This document shows positions 1-9,922 of a DNA stretch of 64,000 nt, one piece after another. How positions within the stretch are numbered: the first letter of the stretch is position 1; each line of letters begins with the position of its first letter. The notes beneath the pieces are model-generated. The model did not search any database. It was not told where the DNA came from and was given only the letters and a program-made list of their open reading frames with translations. Made by a program: the position numbers and the translations under genes. This DNA is from Bacteroides faecichinchillae JCM 17102. Its GTDB lineage: Bacteria > Bacteroidota > Bacteroidia > Bacteroidales > Bacteroidaceae. The DNA lies in the NCBI RefSeq assembly GCF_000614145.1, contig NZ_BAKK01000010.1, positions 62,001 to 126,000 of the forward strand, in the 5' to 3' direction.

Positions 1-942
1 CGCAGCCTCCGGAAACATCTTGTCGAGGTCGATATCAACTACCATAAAACGATTGTTAGCACCTTCAAAGCCAACATAATAACAATGCGTCCCACGAAGA
101 ATACTACCCTCCGAAGAAGGCAAATGGCTCTCTATATCTATCTCGTCATTCAATGCAGATAAAGGCAAAACACTAAAATAAATATCACCTGAAATCTTGT
201 AAGAATATTGAACGTCTCCGAAACTGGTCAGAAAGAACTGTCCTCCAAGTACATTCGCAAACAAATGCATATCCCGAAAAATCCCTTTATAATATATAAT
301 CTCCATATTTTTATCAGGCATCGGCAAGTAAGGCATAGAGTGCATCATTTTCATACAATATTCCCGCTTCATCTCGTCCGTCCATACCAACTCTCCCTGA
401 TAGTTGAAGAAACTTACTTTAAACTGACGTATTTCCCAATTATGTATATAATTGAACTTTTTATCTCTGAATCCCTTGTCTCTAACTACAAAATAGTTCC
501 GGTGCACCACTTCCTCGTCTATATCGTTCGTTGCCAGCTTCACACGACGCACATCACCTATTCCATCCTTACTCAGGATAATAAGTTCATGCGTCTAATC
601 GTGCACAAGATAAAAGCTATCCCCACGCAAGCGAAACAGGGCACACTTGGTATGTGTGTCAGATACTTTGCGACGCCATTGCAGAGTAGTTCCTTTAAAG
701 CAAAAGACGCTGAGCGGGTTGCCTCCGGCAAAATAGAATGTACCTTTGCCGTCAGTATCAAAACCGGAAAGATACAATTTATTATTCTTAGGATTATAAC
801 GGTAATCTACTGAGTCAGGCACATTTCTAAACTTGAAATCCCAGTAACTCAAGAAGGGGTAATTCTCGTTTACACGCTGCGCTGATAACGGTGCAAACGT
901 AAGAAACGATAAAGACAATAGTAAAAAAGATTTCTTTTTCAT
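1..942 (-). pseudogene. Exported protein interrupted by an in-frame amber codon (partial)
   Basis: The gene starts at 942 with a signal peptide (Lys-rich start, Leu/Phe core, ending near LSAQ). It runs 115 codons to a TAG at 595-597. The same frame then stays open for 198 codons to the window edge, so one ancestral gene of more than 310 codons is cut by a nonsense codon. The flanking residues (YLVHD, stop, THELIIL) read as one protein; CAG to TAG is the simplest change. The content is rich in aromatic residues with short beta-type repeats (KLYLSGFD, ELIILSKDG, MEIIYYKG), which suggests a beta-propeller-like secreted protein. I do not recognise a named family. It lies 14 bases after the neighbouring lipoprotein gene and probably shared its transcript. 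Confidence 0.7.
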
Positions 943-956
943 AATGGCAGTTTTTG

Positions 957-1919
957 TTACTCTATCGGCAAGAAAGATTCAAACTCTTTGTTGTAAATAT
1001 CGTTAATATAATATTCATCTTCCTGTTTCACAACATTAATAAGAATCGTATCACCTGTTACACCAACTTGAAATGCATCCGGTTTATCGGTAGGATGTAC
1101 CCAAACATTATTACGATACGGAAATTCAAAATCGTGCCGTCCTATTAATGCATCATATTCAGGATAACCATCATTTCTGCTTAATTCCTCCATTTTGTTA
1201 AAACGAAACAAAGCATTGGGAGTTAAATACTCCGCACGGATAACAGCCAATTCCTGCAACAGATTCTCGGATAGCGTGCTATGTTTCAATGTATAAAAAT
1301 CATAGAAGCTCTTCACAAAATCGAGCGGTTCATTACGGTCCACTTTAGGAAATGTATCGCCACTGTACCACAAGCTATCGCCAAACTGTTGCCCGAGCGA
1401 CTCCGGTGTGATGTATCCCACACGATATTCCCCGTCCTCCTTTACCACTCTCACAGGGATTTCTTTTGTTCCCTCGTAAGGTGTTCCTCTACTATATGCA
1501 TAATGCACCATATACCAACTATTCCCCAAAGGCTCTATTTTTAACGTTTCACACGAGTCTTCCGGAATATCCTGTGCGCGAATTACCATGCTTGCACCCG
1601 CATCCCAAGTCATTCTCCATATCTTACTTCTCATTGCCTTCGTAAAATACTTGGCATAATCTTTTTTAAGTTCTTTCTCCTTTCTTATAATAGGTTTAAG
1701 TTCAGTTGCATAAAATTCTTTCAACATACTCACGGCTTCTGAATCTACATTCTCAACCGTATCTTTCAATGATTGCTGAAACAAATCCTCTTGGTTTTCA
1801 ACAACCACAGAAATATTTTTCTTTACACCTATATCAGCCTTATCTACTTTATTATGCTTACCACAAGATACACATATCAATAAAAGCTGAATACATATAA
1901 AAACTTCAAACTTATACAT
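957..1919 (-). CDS. Lipoprotein with two DUF3828-like repeats
   Basis: 320 residues. The N-terminus is hydrophobic and ends in a lipobox-like VSC at about residue 19, so it is probably lipidated. Two similar segments follow. The first (about 65-185) opens with VSMLKEFYATELKP; the second (about 205-315) opens with LDFVKSFYDFYTLK. Each has an aromatic FY start, a helical first half and a strand-rich second half ending in IPVRVVKEDGEYRVGYI or ILINVVKQEDEYYIND. This tandem resembles DUF3828-type periplasmic or surface proteins, by recall only. The reading frame is intact although neighbours on both sides are broken. No enzymatic motif is visible; the function is unknown. Confidence 0.7.
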   Translation of the reverse strand: MYKFEVFICIQLLLICVSCGKHNKVDKADIGVKKNISVVVENQEDLFQQSLKDTVENVDSEAVSMLKEFYATELKPIIRKEKELKKDYAKYFTKAMRSKIWRMTWDAGASMVIRAQDIPEDSCETLKIEPLGNSWYMVHYAYSRGTPYEGTKEIPVRVVKEDGEYRVGYITPESLGQQFGDSLWYSGDTFPKVDRNEPLDFVKSFYDFYTLKHSTLSENLLQELAVIRAEYLTPNALFRFNKMEELSRNDGYPEYDALIGRHDFEFPYRNNVWVHPTDKPDAFQVGVTGDTILINVVKQEDEYYINDIYNKEFESFLPIE

Positions 1920-2118
1920 ATTAATTTAAGAAACTGTTTTGATTTTCTACATTGTTTTTACTCTAGAACTGCTAGGATTTTCATTCCTATTTTGAGCGAC
2001 TTTCCGGTGCTGTTTCCCGATTTTCTTCGTCAGATAGACCGTTATCTTCCTCATCAAACCAAAAAATATCCCGCGAAAATGCATCTCAAAACAACGAATG
2101 ATAAAATCAAAACAGTTT

Positions 2119-2643
2119 CTAATACTGGCGCCAAATTGTATAATTCTGTGCCTCTCAATAGGACTGCCCTCCAAACATATCTCTCTGCACAAAGTCCGAA
2201 ATCCATTGAGTTCCACTATACATTGCAATATGTCCATAAGGATGCCCTTCTGTTGCTTCATGAACAACTATATCTCCTTTACGGGGTTCGTAATTATCAT
2301 TAGAAACCTTATGAAATCCACGACTTTCTAAATACGTATCATAATCACAAGCTGATGCCGGTCTACCATCTGTAGAAAAGCCACCAGCTTCAAGTGCCTG
2401 CCTCACGTACATCGCGCAACTTCCTACAGAAGAAGAATGAGCATTAGAAATCAAATAATCTACAGCAGCATCAATATTAAATAAACTGCCACTATATCCT
2501 ATCCACAAGAACTCTCCCAAGAACCATAACTCATAAAACGAGGCTGCCGCCATCCTTCGCCACAGACATAAACTTCTGATTTTAGAAGATTCCGATTATC
2601 TAAATCTAAAAAAAGATCTAAAGGCATACAACAATCCGGTCCA
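2119..2643 (-). pseudogene. CHAP/NlpC-P60-like amidase, broken
   Basis: The open stretch 2155-2553 carries a cysteine peptidase/amidase fold with catalytic Cys in SSVGSCAMYVRQAL and His in YGHIAMYSG, followed by WISDFVQRDMFGG. Such enzymes cut peptidoglycan stem peptides; some are secreted toxins. The frame stops at TGA 2155-2157, but the usual tail (EAQNYTIWRQY) continues in frame to TAG at 2119, so CGA to TGA is likely. Upstream there is no credible start. A different frame at about 2500-2643 encodes a Cys-containing segment ending in SEVYVCGEGW, which resembles SSVYVCGWGY in the next gene upstream. This looks like a duplicated Cys-rich domain once joined to the amidase and now out of frame. 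Confidence 0.6.
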
Positions 2644-2979
2644 CTACCTAAATCCCCCAAGATCTATTTCTACACAACCACCTGAACCACAGCCTGTAAT
2701 TATAGGACTTGGAGCTGTATATCCCCAACCGCAGACATAGACTGATGATGTTAATTCTCCTTTTAAGCAAAGTTCCCAATAACGCTGCTCCGACATACAA
2801 TTTTCCGGACTACTACCATCACCAGTCCCCCTTGACACCCCACAACCACTACTATTACCACACGAGCCACAACTACCACATCCACATCCGCAACCGCAGC
2901 TACCATAACTATAATTCTGCGCATCCGGAGAAAGGTGTTTAATCTCTTTCAATTTTGGTTTTTTATTTTCAGTCTTCAT
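2644..2979 (-). CDS. Cys/Gly-rich small protein, possible modified-peptide precursor
   Basis: 111 residues. A charged leader (residues 1-20, ending about LSPDAQNYSYG) is followed by a striking Gly-Cys block (residues 26-48) with alternating GCGC and GSCG units. A segment with the motif SSVYVCGWGY comes next, then a Gly-rich tail with two more Cys. There is no hydrophobic signal peptide. The leader has the general form of Bacteroidales natural-product precursors (KLKEIKHLS), but I cannot assign it to TIGR04149. It may instead be the N-terminal part of a longer Cys-rich amidase, since a related segment lies out of frame just downstream. It is followed by the amidase remnant and preceded by a glycosyltransferase-like gene. 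Confidence 0.5.
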   Translation of the reverse strand: MKTENKKPKLKEIKHLSPDAQNYSYGSCGCGCGCGSCGSCGNSSGCGVSRGTGDGSSPENCMSEQRYWELCLKGELTSSVYVCGWGYTAPSPIITGCGSGGCVEIDLGGFR

Positions 2980-3011
2980 AATCTTAAATTTTTAATATTT
3001 AAAAGCTATTA

Positions 3012-4442
3012 TTATTTCTCTGATTCCAGTTTTACATAAACAATGCCATTATAACACAGATATTCCAACTCGGCAAGCATCGAACGGTAGACACCTTCAC
3101 CGTTGTCACGGATTTCCGGAGAAAGGGTAGAGCATAATTCAGCAAGCAATACTTCAAAACTCATCTCATTCTCTAACAAAGCCAAGATGTTATATCCCCA
3201 ATCGCTCAGCAATGCTTCCCGGTATCCCTCACCCAACAAGCAAGGCACACACACCACATCCGCGTTTCTGCCGCAGCGTTCGCGGCTGACACGTTCCTTA
3301 AGCAGGTGTTTTGCCAAACCAGGCCAATGGGAAGGAATTTCGAAAACGGATGCGTAAGGATTCTTACCTACCTTGCAAACCGCCTGTTGCTCACGGTTGG
3401 CATTGATAAAGTGGGAATAAGAGGAAAGGCGGTGCTTCCAATCATACAGCGTTTCGTTAGGCAATTCCTTCCACTCGGTTATGCGGTCGCACAGATAATC
3501 CTGATACAACGCAATACATTGCTGGACAGTCATGTCCGGAAGTTCCTGCTTGATACCTCCCAGACGCTTGTTGTTCTGCGGAAAGAGTTCCACAATCCGA
3601 CGGTAGTAATCAGGATAACGGTCGAGCAATGTCCTGCCAAGCAGTTCGCAGGCGCGCTGGTTGCGTTTGTGTCCGCCCAGCAGATGCAGGAACTTGACAT
3701 CATCGAAACGGTAGAAATCGCAAAAGCGGTGATAATCGTAACCATTGTCCGGCACTACATATCCCAGCACACTTGCCACCTCTTTTCCACGCTCTTCGGC
3801 AAGGGCTGCAAACAGTGTCTATTCGAAAAGCAGGTTGTTGTTCACACCCAGATTCCGACTATGATAATCGAGTAAACCGTTATCCTCGATAAACCGAAAA
3901 GCAATCCGGCAATACTCCTGTATAAATTCAAGGTCGTTTCCACCCAAGAAACCGGCATTGTACGAAGGAATGAGATCACGCTCCAACACCTTGTGCAGAA
4001 ATTCCGGCATCCGGTAATTTCTTCGCAACAGGTCGTTCATCATGTTTTTGTAATATTGAGTTCCCATTTCCATATTTTGGGCTATCAATCCACCGGACTC
4101 GATAGAAACATCCAAACGATGGGGAAGATACACGTCTCCGTCCACATGGATAAACGGTTCCGCTTGCAACGAATAAGTAAGCATTTTGGAATAAGCCCAA
4201 TGGATGTCCGGACACCGCAAGTCGTCATATTGCACCACTACTTCCGTATAAGGAAGTTGCAGCAACTCGATAAAGACCTTATACCCATTGCTATCCGTAT
4301 AAAGCACTACATTATCATAGCTTTTACGAAGACTCAGGCAACTTAATGCCCACGACATCAGATGATACTGCGGATGAGGCCATCCGAATCCATTCTCCAA
4401 CAGCGATTTGTTCGCTGTCCAGAACGTTTGTGTTATTTTCAG
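3012..4442 (-). pseudogene. Glycosyltransferase-like (DUF6734-like) gene split by an amber codon
   Basis: Two open stretches in the same frame (3819-4400 and 3012-3779) are separated only by TAG at 3819-3821 and 13 sense codons. The joined reading is NNNLLFE, stop, TLFAALAEERGKE, so CAG to TAG is likely. The first part has glycosyltransferase features: LYTDSNGY, and a DxD-type motif in HVDGDVYLP. The second part is Cys-containing and ends in a small PqqD-like helical region. Homology-like sequence (KITQTFWTANKSLLENGFGW) extends upstream of the TTG at 4400 to about 4442, but no ATG is in frame there, so the start codon also seems lost. DUF6734 is my recollection for such genes near peptide loci, not a search result. 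Confidence 0.6.
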
Positions 4443-4481
4443 ATTTGTTCTTATGAGTGTTTTTGTTTTTAGATTTGCTTA

Positions 4482-5195
4482 CTACACAAATTTTTCCCTT
4501 TTCTGTAAATTCAGCAAGCCAATCATCGCCCAAATTAAACTAGCAGAAAAAAGAAATATACGATTTTTAATGAGGACACTTTCCCATATCATCGGATGAA
4601 AACCTTCAGGCATACCAAATGGATTCAACATAACATTCCAAAAAGAACGATCCATACCATTCATTTTACTAATAAAGATTAGCGCAATACCTATGATAAT
4701 CATTAGTACAGCTGTCCCATTTCCACTTCGCGTAATAGTAGAAAGCATAAAAGCCATATTACCGAAAAAAAGAACCGGAAACATCAACTGTAAAGACATG
4801 CCAAGAGGATTGACCGGATACAATAAAATGATAGCTATATATGAAAAAACAATTAAAATAGCAAAAATAGCTACATATATCATAAGTAGCCGCACCCCCC
4901 AAACTTTATATTTATAATCCGGAATACCAAAAAGGATTTCCAGTATCCGACTATCTTCGTCATTTTGGATACCGAACACAGCCGGGTAGAAAATAAGCAA
5001 TATACATGGAAATAAAAGAATACTATAGATAAGCCCTTCATTAATCTCTTCTCGTTTCCATGCATTTTGAAACATAAAAAAGGCAAAAAAGATAAATGCA
5101 GCCAAAAGAAACCAGATAAATTTTCCAGCAAATATAATCTTCAAATTATATTTTACTACTTTGGGCAACAGCTGTATGATTTGATTCAATGTCAT
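4482..5195 (-). CDS. ABC-2 type transporter permease
   Basis: 237 residues with about six hydrophobic segments (near residues 25-45, 60-80, 105-130, 135-150, 160-180, 210-230) separated by short loops, as in ABC-2 family half-transporter permeases. The conserved cytoplasmic segment NDEDSRILEILFGIPDYKYKVW lies between TM2 and TM3. The ATG at 5195 is 15 bases after the stop of the RND-ABC fusion gene, whose C-terminal ATPase is the obvious partner. It is the last gene of the export operon; the region after it is the decayed island. The substrate is unknown. Confidence 0.8.
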   Translation of the reverse strand: MTLNQIIQLLPKVVKYNLKIIFAGKFIWFLLAAFIFFAFFMFQNAWKREEINEGLIYSILLFPCILLIFYPAVFGIQNDEDSRILEILFGIPDYKYKVWGVRLLMIYVAIFAILIVFSYIAIILLYPVNPLGMSLQLMFPVLFFGNMAFMLSTITRSGNGTAVLMIIIGIALIFISKMNGMDRSFWNVMLNPFGMPEGFHPMIWESVLIKNRIFLFSASLIWAMIGLLNLQKREKFV

Positions 5196-5210
5196 ATCCT
5201 TCTTTTTATT

Positions 5211-8200
5211 TTAATTCATATTCTTCAACAGACAGAGATAAGCGTCTTCTAGATTAGCTTCCACTTCTACAGCTCCTTCGTATGGTTGTTCAATAGAAAG
5301 ATAACGTACAAGAATAGTGTCATCTTGTTGAATATGATGTATAACCAATGATTTATCCAACACTTTTTCAAATTCTGTCTTATCAATATTAAACTGCCAT
5401 ACTTTACCATTAGCCATTTCCACCATATCCGAAGGATTACCGAAATACTTTAGTTCTCCTTTATTAATTACTACCACCTGATTACAGGAACTGGATATAT
5501 CTTCGATAATATGAGTAGAGAAAATGACAACACGATCTTTACTCAATTCGACCAATAAATTACGGAAGCGTATACGCTCACGTGGATCAAGTCCTGCCGT
5601 AGGCTCATCTACAACCAGAATGCGTGGTAAATGGAGCAAGATAAGCGCAATACCAATACGTTGCTTCATACCACCTGAGAATGAACCGATTTTTTCGTCT
5701 TTCCGTTCATACATATGTACTGCTTTCAACACATAATCCAAACGTTCATTACGCAATTTCCCATCGACTATCCCCTTCAATATAGCCTGATAATCAAGAA
5801 ATTCCCATGATGTCATATTTTCGTAAGTGCCAAATTCCTGCGGCAGAAACCCTATCAAGCTTTGCAATTCTTCCCGGTAAATACGAGTATCTAACCCATT
5901 GATCCAAATACTTCCATAGCTTTGTTCGAATATACCGCAAATTACGCGCATCAAGGTTGATTTTCCGGCTCCATTCGGTCCTAACAGTCCAAACATACCT
6001 GTTTGAATCTCAAATGATACTCCACGCAATGCCTTGAAAGGTTTGCGCCGTTTTCCAAGCAAAGGAACACTCTTCACCACACGGAAATAGGATCGTCGAA
6101 ATCCAGCAAAACGCCCGGTTATACGCTCAATATTCACATTATGATCATATAAATATTGAGAAGTAACATAAATGGCAATACCTATAAACCATAATAGTCC
6201 AATCATAATCACCAGACCATTATTATCCATTTTTCTAAATAGTCCAAACAAAATTAGGGGTGGGAGACTCCAGAATATCACACGATTGAATATTTTTACC
6301 CATTTACTATCCTCGTAACGATAATATAAATAAGAACGCACTTTCCGCCACAAATACAAAACAGATGCATATATTGCAAATGAGAAAAAGAATATCCAGA
6401 GTCTATTCTGAATAAAGAAATAAGTAAAATAAATGCTGAATACAAGAATTCCCAATTGCCATAATAAATTCACAAAATCCTTCAACGAATGATATTCATT
6501 ATTCAGCCCCAAACGCTTACGAATTTGCAATCCACTGTTCCACTGACGACTGATACGCCCCGGCCAATCATAGATTTTAACCAAATTCCGAACAGAAATA
6601 TGTATCTCGTCATTCGGATCAATAACCTTCGATTTAGCCCGTCGGAGACTAGTCTGCGCAAAGTAAGTCATACCAGGGATACCCGCAATCAATGCTACTA
6701 AATAAACTGATTGCCAAAGCATTCCATCAGCATACAACCAAATACCGATTATACCGATTATAAAAAGAATGAAATGAGTAATCCATATCTTACGGGATAA
6801 AGAACGATACCACTGAAGTACATTTTCTAACCCCATACATACAGTAGGGATCAAAATCAGTGTCAATAAAGCAGAGAATAAGAGCCCCCCGATTACTGTA
6901 ATGGCAAATGGTGCACCGATAGCTCCTGCATATTCTGTATCTCCCATAGCCAACGGAAGCATAGCAGCTATCGTTGTAATAGAGGTAATCAGAATCGGAC
7001 GGATACGGGACATACCAGCAGTCATCAACGCTCTGTTACGACGATATCCCCTTGAACGCAAAATATTAGAATAGTCTATTAATATGATTCCGTTATTAAC
7101 AACCACCCCCAGCAAAATCAGGAATCCAGTTAATGTATTCGCATTCATCAAACTATTACCCGAGAGGAGCAGTGCCAACAAAGAACCGATAGCAGCCAAT
7201 GGGATTGTAAAAAGCAAAACAAAAGGCGTCACCATAGATTCAAAAACAGATGCTAGGATCATAAAGATCAAGATAAAAGCTGCTAAAATGAGAAACTTAA
7301 AATCTCCGAATTCATCTTCTTCATGAAATACTTGCACAGCTACTCCGGCAGGAAGGTTGTAACCAGCAATCAACTGGTCGATATCAGACCGATAGCCTTC
7401 CAACAAATCTTTGGAAGATTGAACATCCCTTGGGAAGTTATAATATACTTCGATTTGTTTATCCTGATTAACACGTATAATACGGGAGCGTCCTCTACCA
7501 TAATTAAGCGTTGATATATCTTCCAGATTATGTATACCACCATTAGCATTCTCTATTTGAACAGCACGTAAATCATCTACAGTTCTTTCTTTTTGAGCCT
7601 TTTCTTTTGCTTCCTCTTCGGTTTCTTCCTCCGGTATTTCGTCACGAATGATAATATCATAAGTCTCATCTCCCACTTTAAAAGTAGCCTCGGAAGAAAA
7701 TTCGCGATTAAGCGACGCTAAACCTGAAGTAATATTGTTACGGTTTATATCATAAGTGGTCAGCAAAATCGGATCAAAATTCAAATTTATTTCTGCCTGC
7801 CGGGGAGTGAACGAGACACGAGTACCTTGTACAAAATCTTGTCCATCCAATAAGTAACGTATCTCTTCGGCTACCATCTGCATCGTTTCAAAATCCGATC
7901 CACGGATAACTACCCGTTCACGATTGTCACCAATACCCAATAAACGCATAAAACCACCGAGACTACTTAGAGCAGAATTATCCCCTCCCCCTCCCATAGG
8001 GTCGGAAACATATATTTCAGCACCGTTCATGTTCGAAACCTTACTCTGTACATCCGACTTAATATCCGCTATTTTCCGCTTAGCTATCTTCTGGTAATCC
8101 TTCTGCAAAACAAGTGTAAGAGTTGCCTCTTTATCCCGAACACGACAGATCAAATCTTTTTTTTCGGGCACATCAGCCAAACGCTCCTCCAATACTCTTA

Positions 8201-9920
8201 CCATTTTATCCGTATTTTCAAGCGTACTTCCGGTATGCATCATTACACTGATATCAAACCGATCCGATTCTACTTCTTTCATCTGCTGCACACTTAATGT
8301 CAAAGACAAAATTAGCGTCGTAAAAAGCAAAATTACAGCTCCAAATATAGTGACTCCCGGATTACGCATACAGGTTTTCAATAAAACCAAATAAATCTGC
8401 ATCGGACGTTGCACAATCGATACCTTTTCATAAATGATACTATTTCCGTTTTTCTTTCTCAAAATAAGATAAGTAACCATCGGAATGAAAAGTAAAGCCA
8501 CAAATAAAGAGATAGTCAGAGTGGAAATAATAGATACTCCGATATGATGTCCAATCAATTTAATCAAAAAATTATCAGAAAAGACAAATGGCAAAAATAC
8601 TGTAATCGTTGTCAGCGTAGCCGCTACAATAGAACGCCACACTTCTTTCGTTCCCTGTGTAACCGAACGTTCTGGTGTACAGCCACTTCCCGATAAGCGA
8701 TAAATATTCTCGAGTACCACCACACTATTATCCAACAACATTCCGATTGCCAACGCCATTCCTACCAATGTAAGGCTATTAATAGTAATACCTGAAGCAT
8801 AAAAGAAATTGAAAGCCGTATAAACAGAAATTGGAATAGAAAGCGCAATAAAGAATACCAACCGCATATTCTTCAAGAAAAGCCAAAGAATAAATACCGC
8901 CAATAATCCACCCACTAAGGCCAAATTAATGATTTGATTGATGTTATTCTCCATTGTTTCCGCCTTATTCTCTTGAACTACTATTTCCAAATCGAGCGGG
9001 ATAAGTTTCTCATTGAGCGTATCTACCACATCGGATACACGATGGGAAAGTTCAATCAAGTTAGCCTGTGAGTCATTAATCAAGGAAACCGAAACTGCCT
9101 CTTTCCCATTGACACGACTATAAGTGGTTTCATCTTTCAAATCAAAAAATATGGTCGCCACGTCTTTCAACAGAATAGGACCAGGAGCTACCACAATATT
9201 CTCCAACTCAGATACTTCCGTATACATTGCATTGACATGGACAAAATTCTTACTGTCCGGTTCATCGGCAAAACCAACAAATGTTTTTTCCTGCGTATTT
9301 TGCGAAAGAAGATTGCTAATTCTTGAAGGTGTCAGGTTCAGTGCTTTACATGTCTCCGTATTGAGACGCACTTCAATGGCCTTCTGTCGTCCACCATATA
9401 CATTGACAGAAGCAACTCCATCAATATTCTCCAGATCGGGAAGAATATTCTCGTCCACTAAATTTCTTACTCTGTCAGTTCCACCGGAACCACGCACCTG
9501 AAGTACCATAAAGTTATTGCTCATCTGAGCAATATCAACTTTTTGCACCTGTACGGTAAAACCACTAGGAAAAGAGGCGGCAATTTCATTCACCTTTTCC
9601 TGCAATTTTAAAGAGGTCATCTTAAAGTTGACATTCTTTTTAAAGCCAATTTGTATGCTGGACTGTCTCCTGTCAATTCTAGATTGCAGCTTGTCTACTC
9701 CTCCTATCGCACTTACAGCTCCCTCAAGCGGAATAATTACTTCCGATTCTACATATGAAGGATCCATATCTTGCTGCGACGACACCTGAATAAACAATAC
9801 CGGAAGTTCCGCATTAGGCAATAACTCCACCGGAAGCTGTTTATATGACACATAGCCTAATAGACTAAGCGCAATAAACAACATACAAATCGTAATTCTC
9901 CTATTTAGTAAAAAGTTCAT
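5211..9920 (-). CDS. RND efflux permease fused to an ABC ATPase, with a membrane insert
   Basis: 1569 residues, far longer than a normal RND pump (about 1040). Residues 1 to about 1040 form a full RND permease: N-terminal TM1 after NRRITICMLF, a first TM cluster with GMLLDNSVVVLENI near 400, two periplasmic loops, and a second TM cluster with GVVVNNGIILIDY near 945. Residues about 1040-1100 add further TM helices. ISVRNLVKIYD (about 1108) looks like the first strand of an ABC nucleotide-binding domain. About 170 residues with several TM helices follow before KALRGVSFEI (about 1295). After that come Walker A GPNGAGKST (about 1315), signature SGGMKQR (about 1410), Walker B ILVVDEPTAGLDP and the STHI switch. 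The C-terminus resembles the ATPase at 18992-19885. The ATG is 2 bases after the preceding RND stop, implying coupled translation. Confidence 0.85.
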   Translation of the reverse strand: MNFLLNRRITICMLFIALSLLGYVSYKQLPVELLPNAELPVLFIQVSSQQDMDPSYVESEVIIPLEGAVSAIGGVDKLQSRIDRRQSSIQIGFKKNVNFKMTSLKLQEKVNEIAASFPSGFTVQVQKVDIAQMSNNFMVLQVRGSGGTDRVRNLVDENILPDLENIDGVASVNVYGGRQKAIEVRLNTETCKALNLTPSRISNLLSQNTQEKTFVGFADEPDSKNFVHVNAMYTEVSELENIVVAPGPILLKDVATIFFDLKDETTYSRVNGKEAVSVSLINDSQANLIELSHRVSDVVDTLNEKLIPLDLEIVVQENKAETMENNINQIINLALVGGLLAVFILWLFLKNMRLVFFIALSIPISVYTAFNFFYASGITINSLTLVGMALAIGMLLDNSVVVLENIYRLSGSGCTPERSVTQGTKEVWRSIVAATLTTITVFLPFVFSDNFLIKLIGHHIGVSIISTLTISLFVALLFIPMVTYLILRKKNGNSIIYEKVSIVQRPMQIYLVLLKTCMRNPGVTIFGAVILLFTTLILSLTLSVQQMKEVESDRFDISVMMHTGSTLENTDKMVRVLEERLADVPEKKDLICRVRDKEATLTLVLQKDYQKIAKRKIADIKSDVQSKVSNMNGAEIYVSDPMGGGGDNSALSSLGGFMRLLGIGDNRERVVIRGSDFETMQMVAEEIRYLLDGQDFVQGTRVSFTPRQAEINLNFDPILLTTYDINRNNITSGLASLNREFSSEATFKVGDETYDIIIRDEIPEEETEEEAKEKAQKERTVDDLRAVQIENANGGIHNLEDISTLNYGRGRSRIIRVNQDKQIEVYYNFPRDVQSSKDLLEGYRSDIDQLIAGYNLPAGVAVQVFHEEDEFGDFKFLILAAFILIFMILASVFESMVTPFVLLFTIPLAAIGSLLALLLSGNSLMNANTLTGFLILLGVVVNNGIILIDYSNILRSRGYRRNRALMTAGMSRIRPILITSITTIAAMLPLAMGDTEYAGAIGAPFAITVIGGLLFSALLTLILIPTVCMGLENVLQWYRSLSRKIWITHFILFIIGIIGIWLYADGMLWQSVYLVALIAGIPGMTYFAQTSLRRAKSKVIDPNDEIHISVRNLVKIYDWPGRISRQWNSGLQIRKRLGLNNEYHSLKDFVNLLWQLGILVFSIYFTYFFIQNRLWIFFFSFAIYASVLYLWRKVRSYLYYRYEDSKWVKIFNRVIFWSLPPLILFGLFRKMDNNGLVIMIGLLWFIGIAIYVTSQYLYDHNVNIERITGRFAGFRRSYFRVVKSVPLLGKRRKPFKALRGVSFEIQTGMFGLLGPNGAGKSTLMRVICGIFEQSYGSIWINGLDTRIYREELQSLIGFLPQEFGTYENMTSWEFLDYQAILKGIVDGKLRNERLDYVLKAVHMYERKDEKIGSFSGGMKQRIGIALILLHLPRILVVDEPTAGLDPRERIRFRNLLVELSKDRVVIFSTHIIEDISSSCNQVVVINKGELKYFGNPSDMVEMANGKVWQFNIDKTEFEKVLDKSLVIHHIQQDDTILVRYLSIEQPYEGAVEVEANLEDAYLCLLKNMN

Positions 9921-9922
9921 CT

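Noticed and set aside
208..813. Plus-strand ORF of 201 residues
   Set aside because: It lies opposite the interrupted exported protein, and its composition is that of a reverse-strand shadow.
1947..2303. ORFs of about 100 residues on both strands
   Set aside because: They overlap the tail of the amidase remnant, have no start signal and no family.
595..3821. TAG recoding (suppressor or pyrrolysine type) to explain two in-frame amber codons
   Set aside because: TGA, TAA and frameshift lesions occur in the same islands, and core genes show no in-frame TAG. Decay is simpler.
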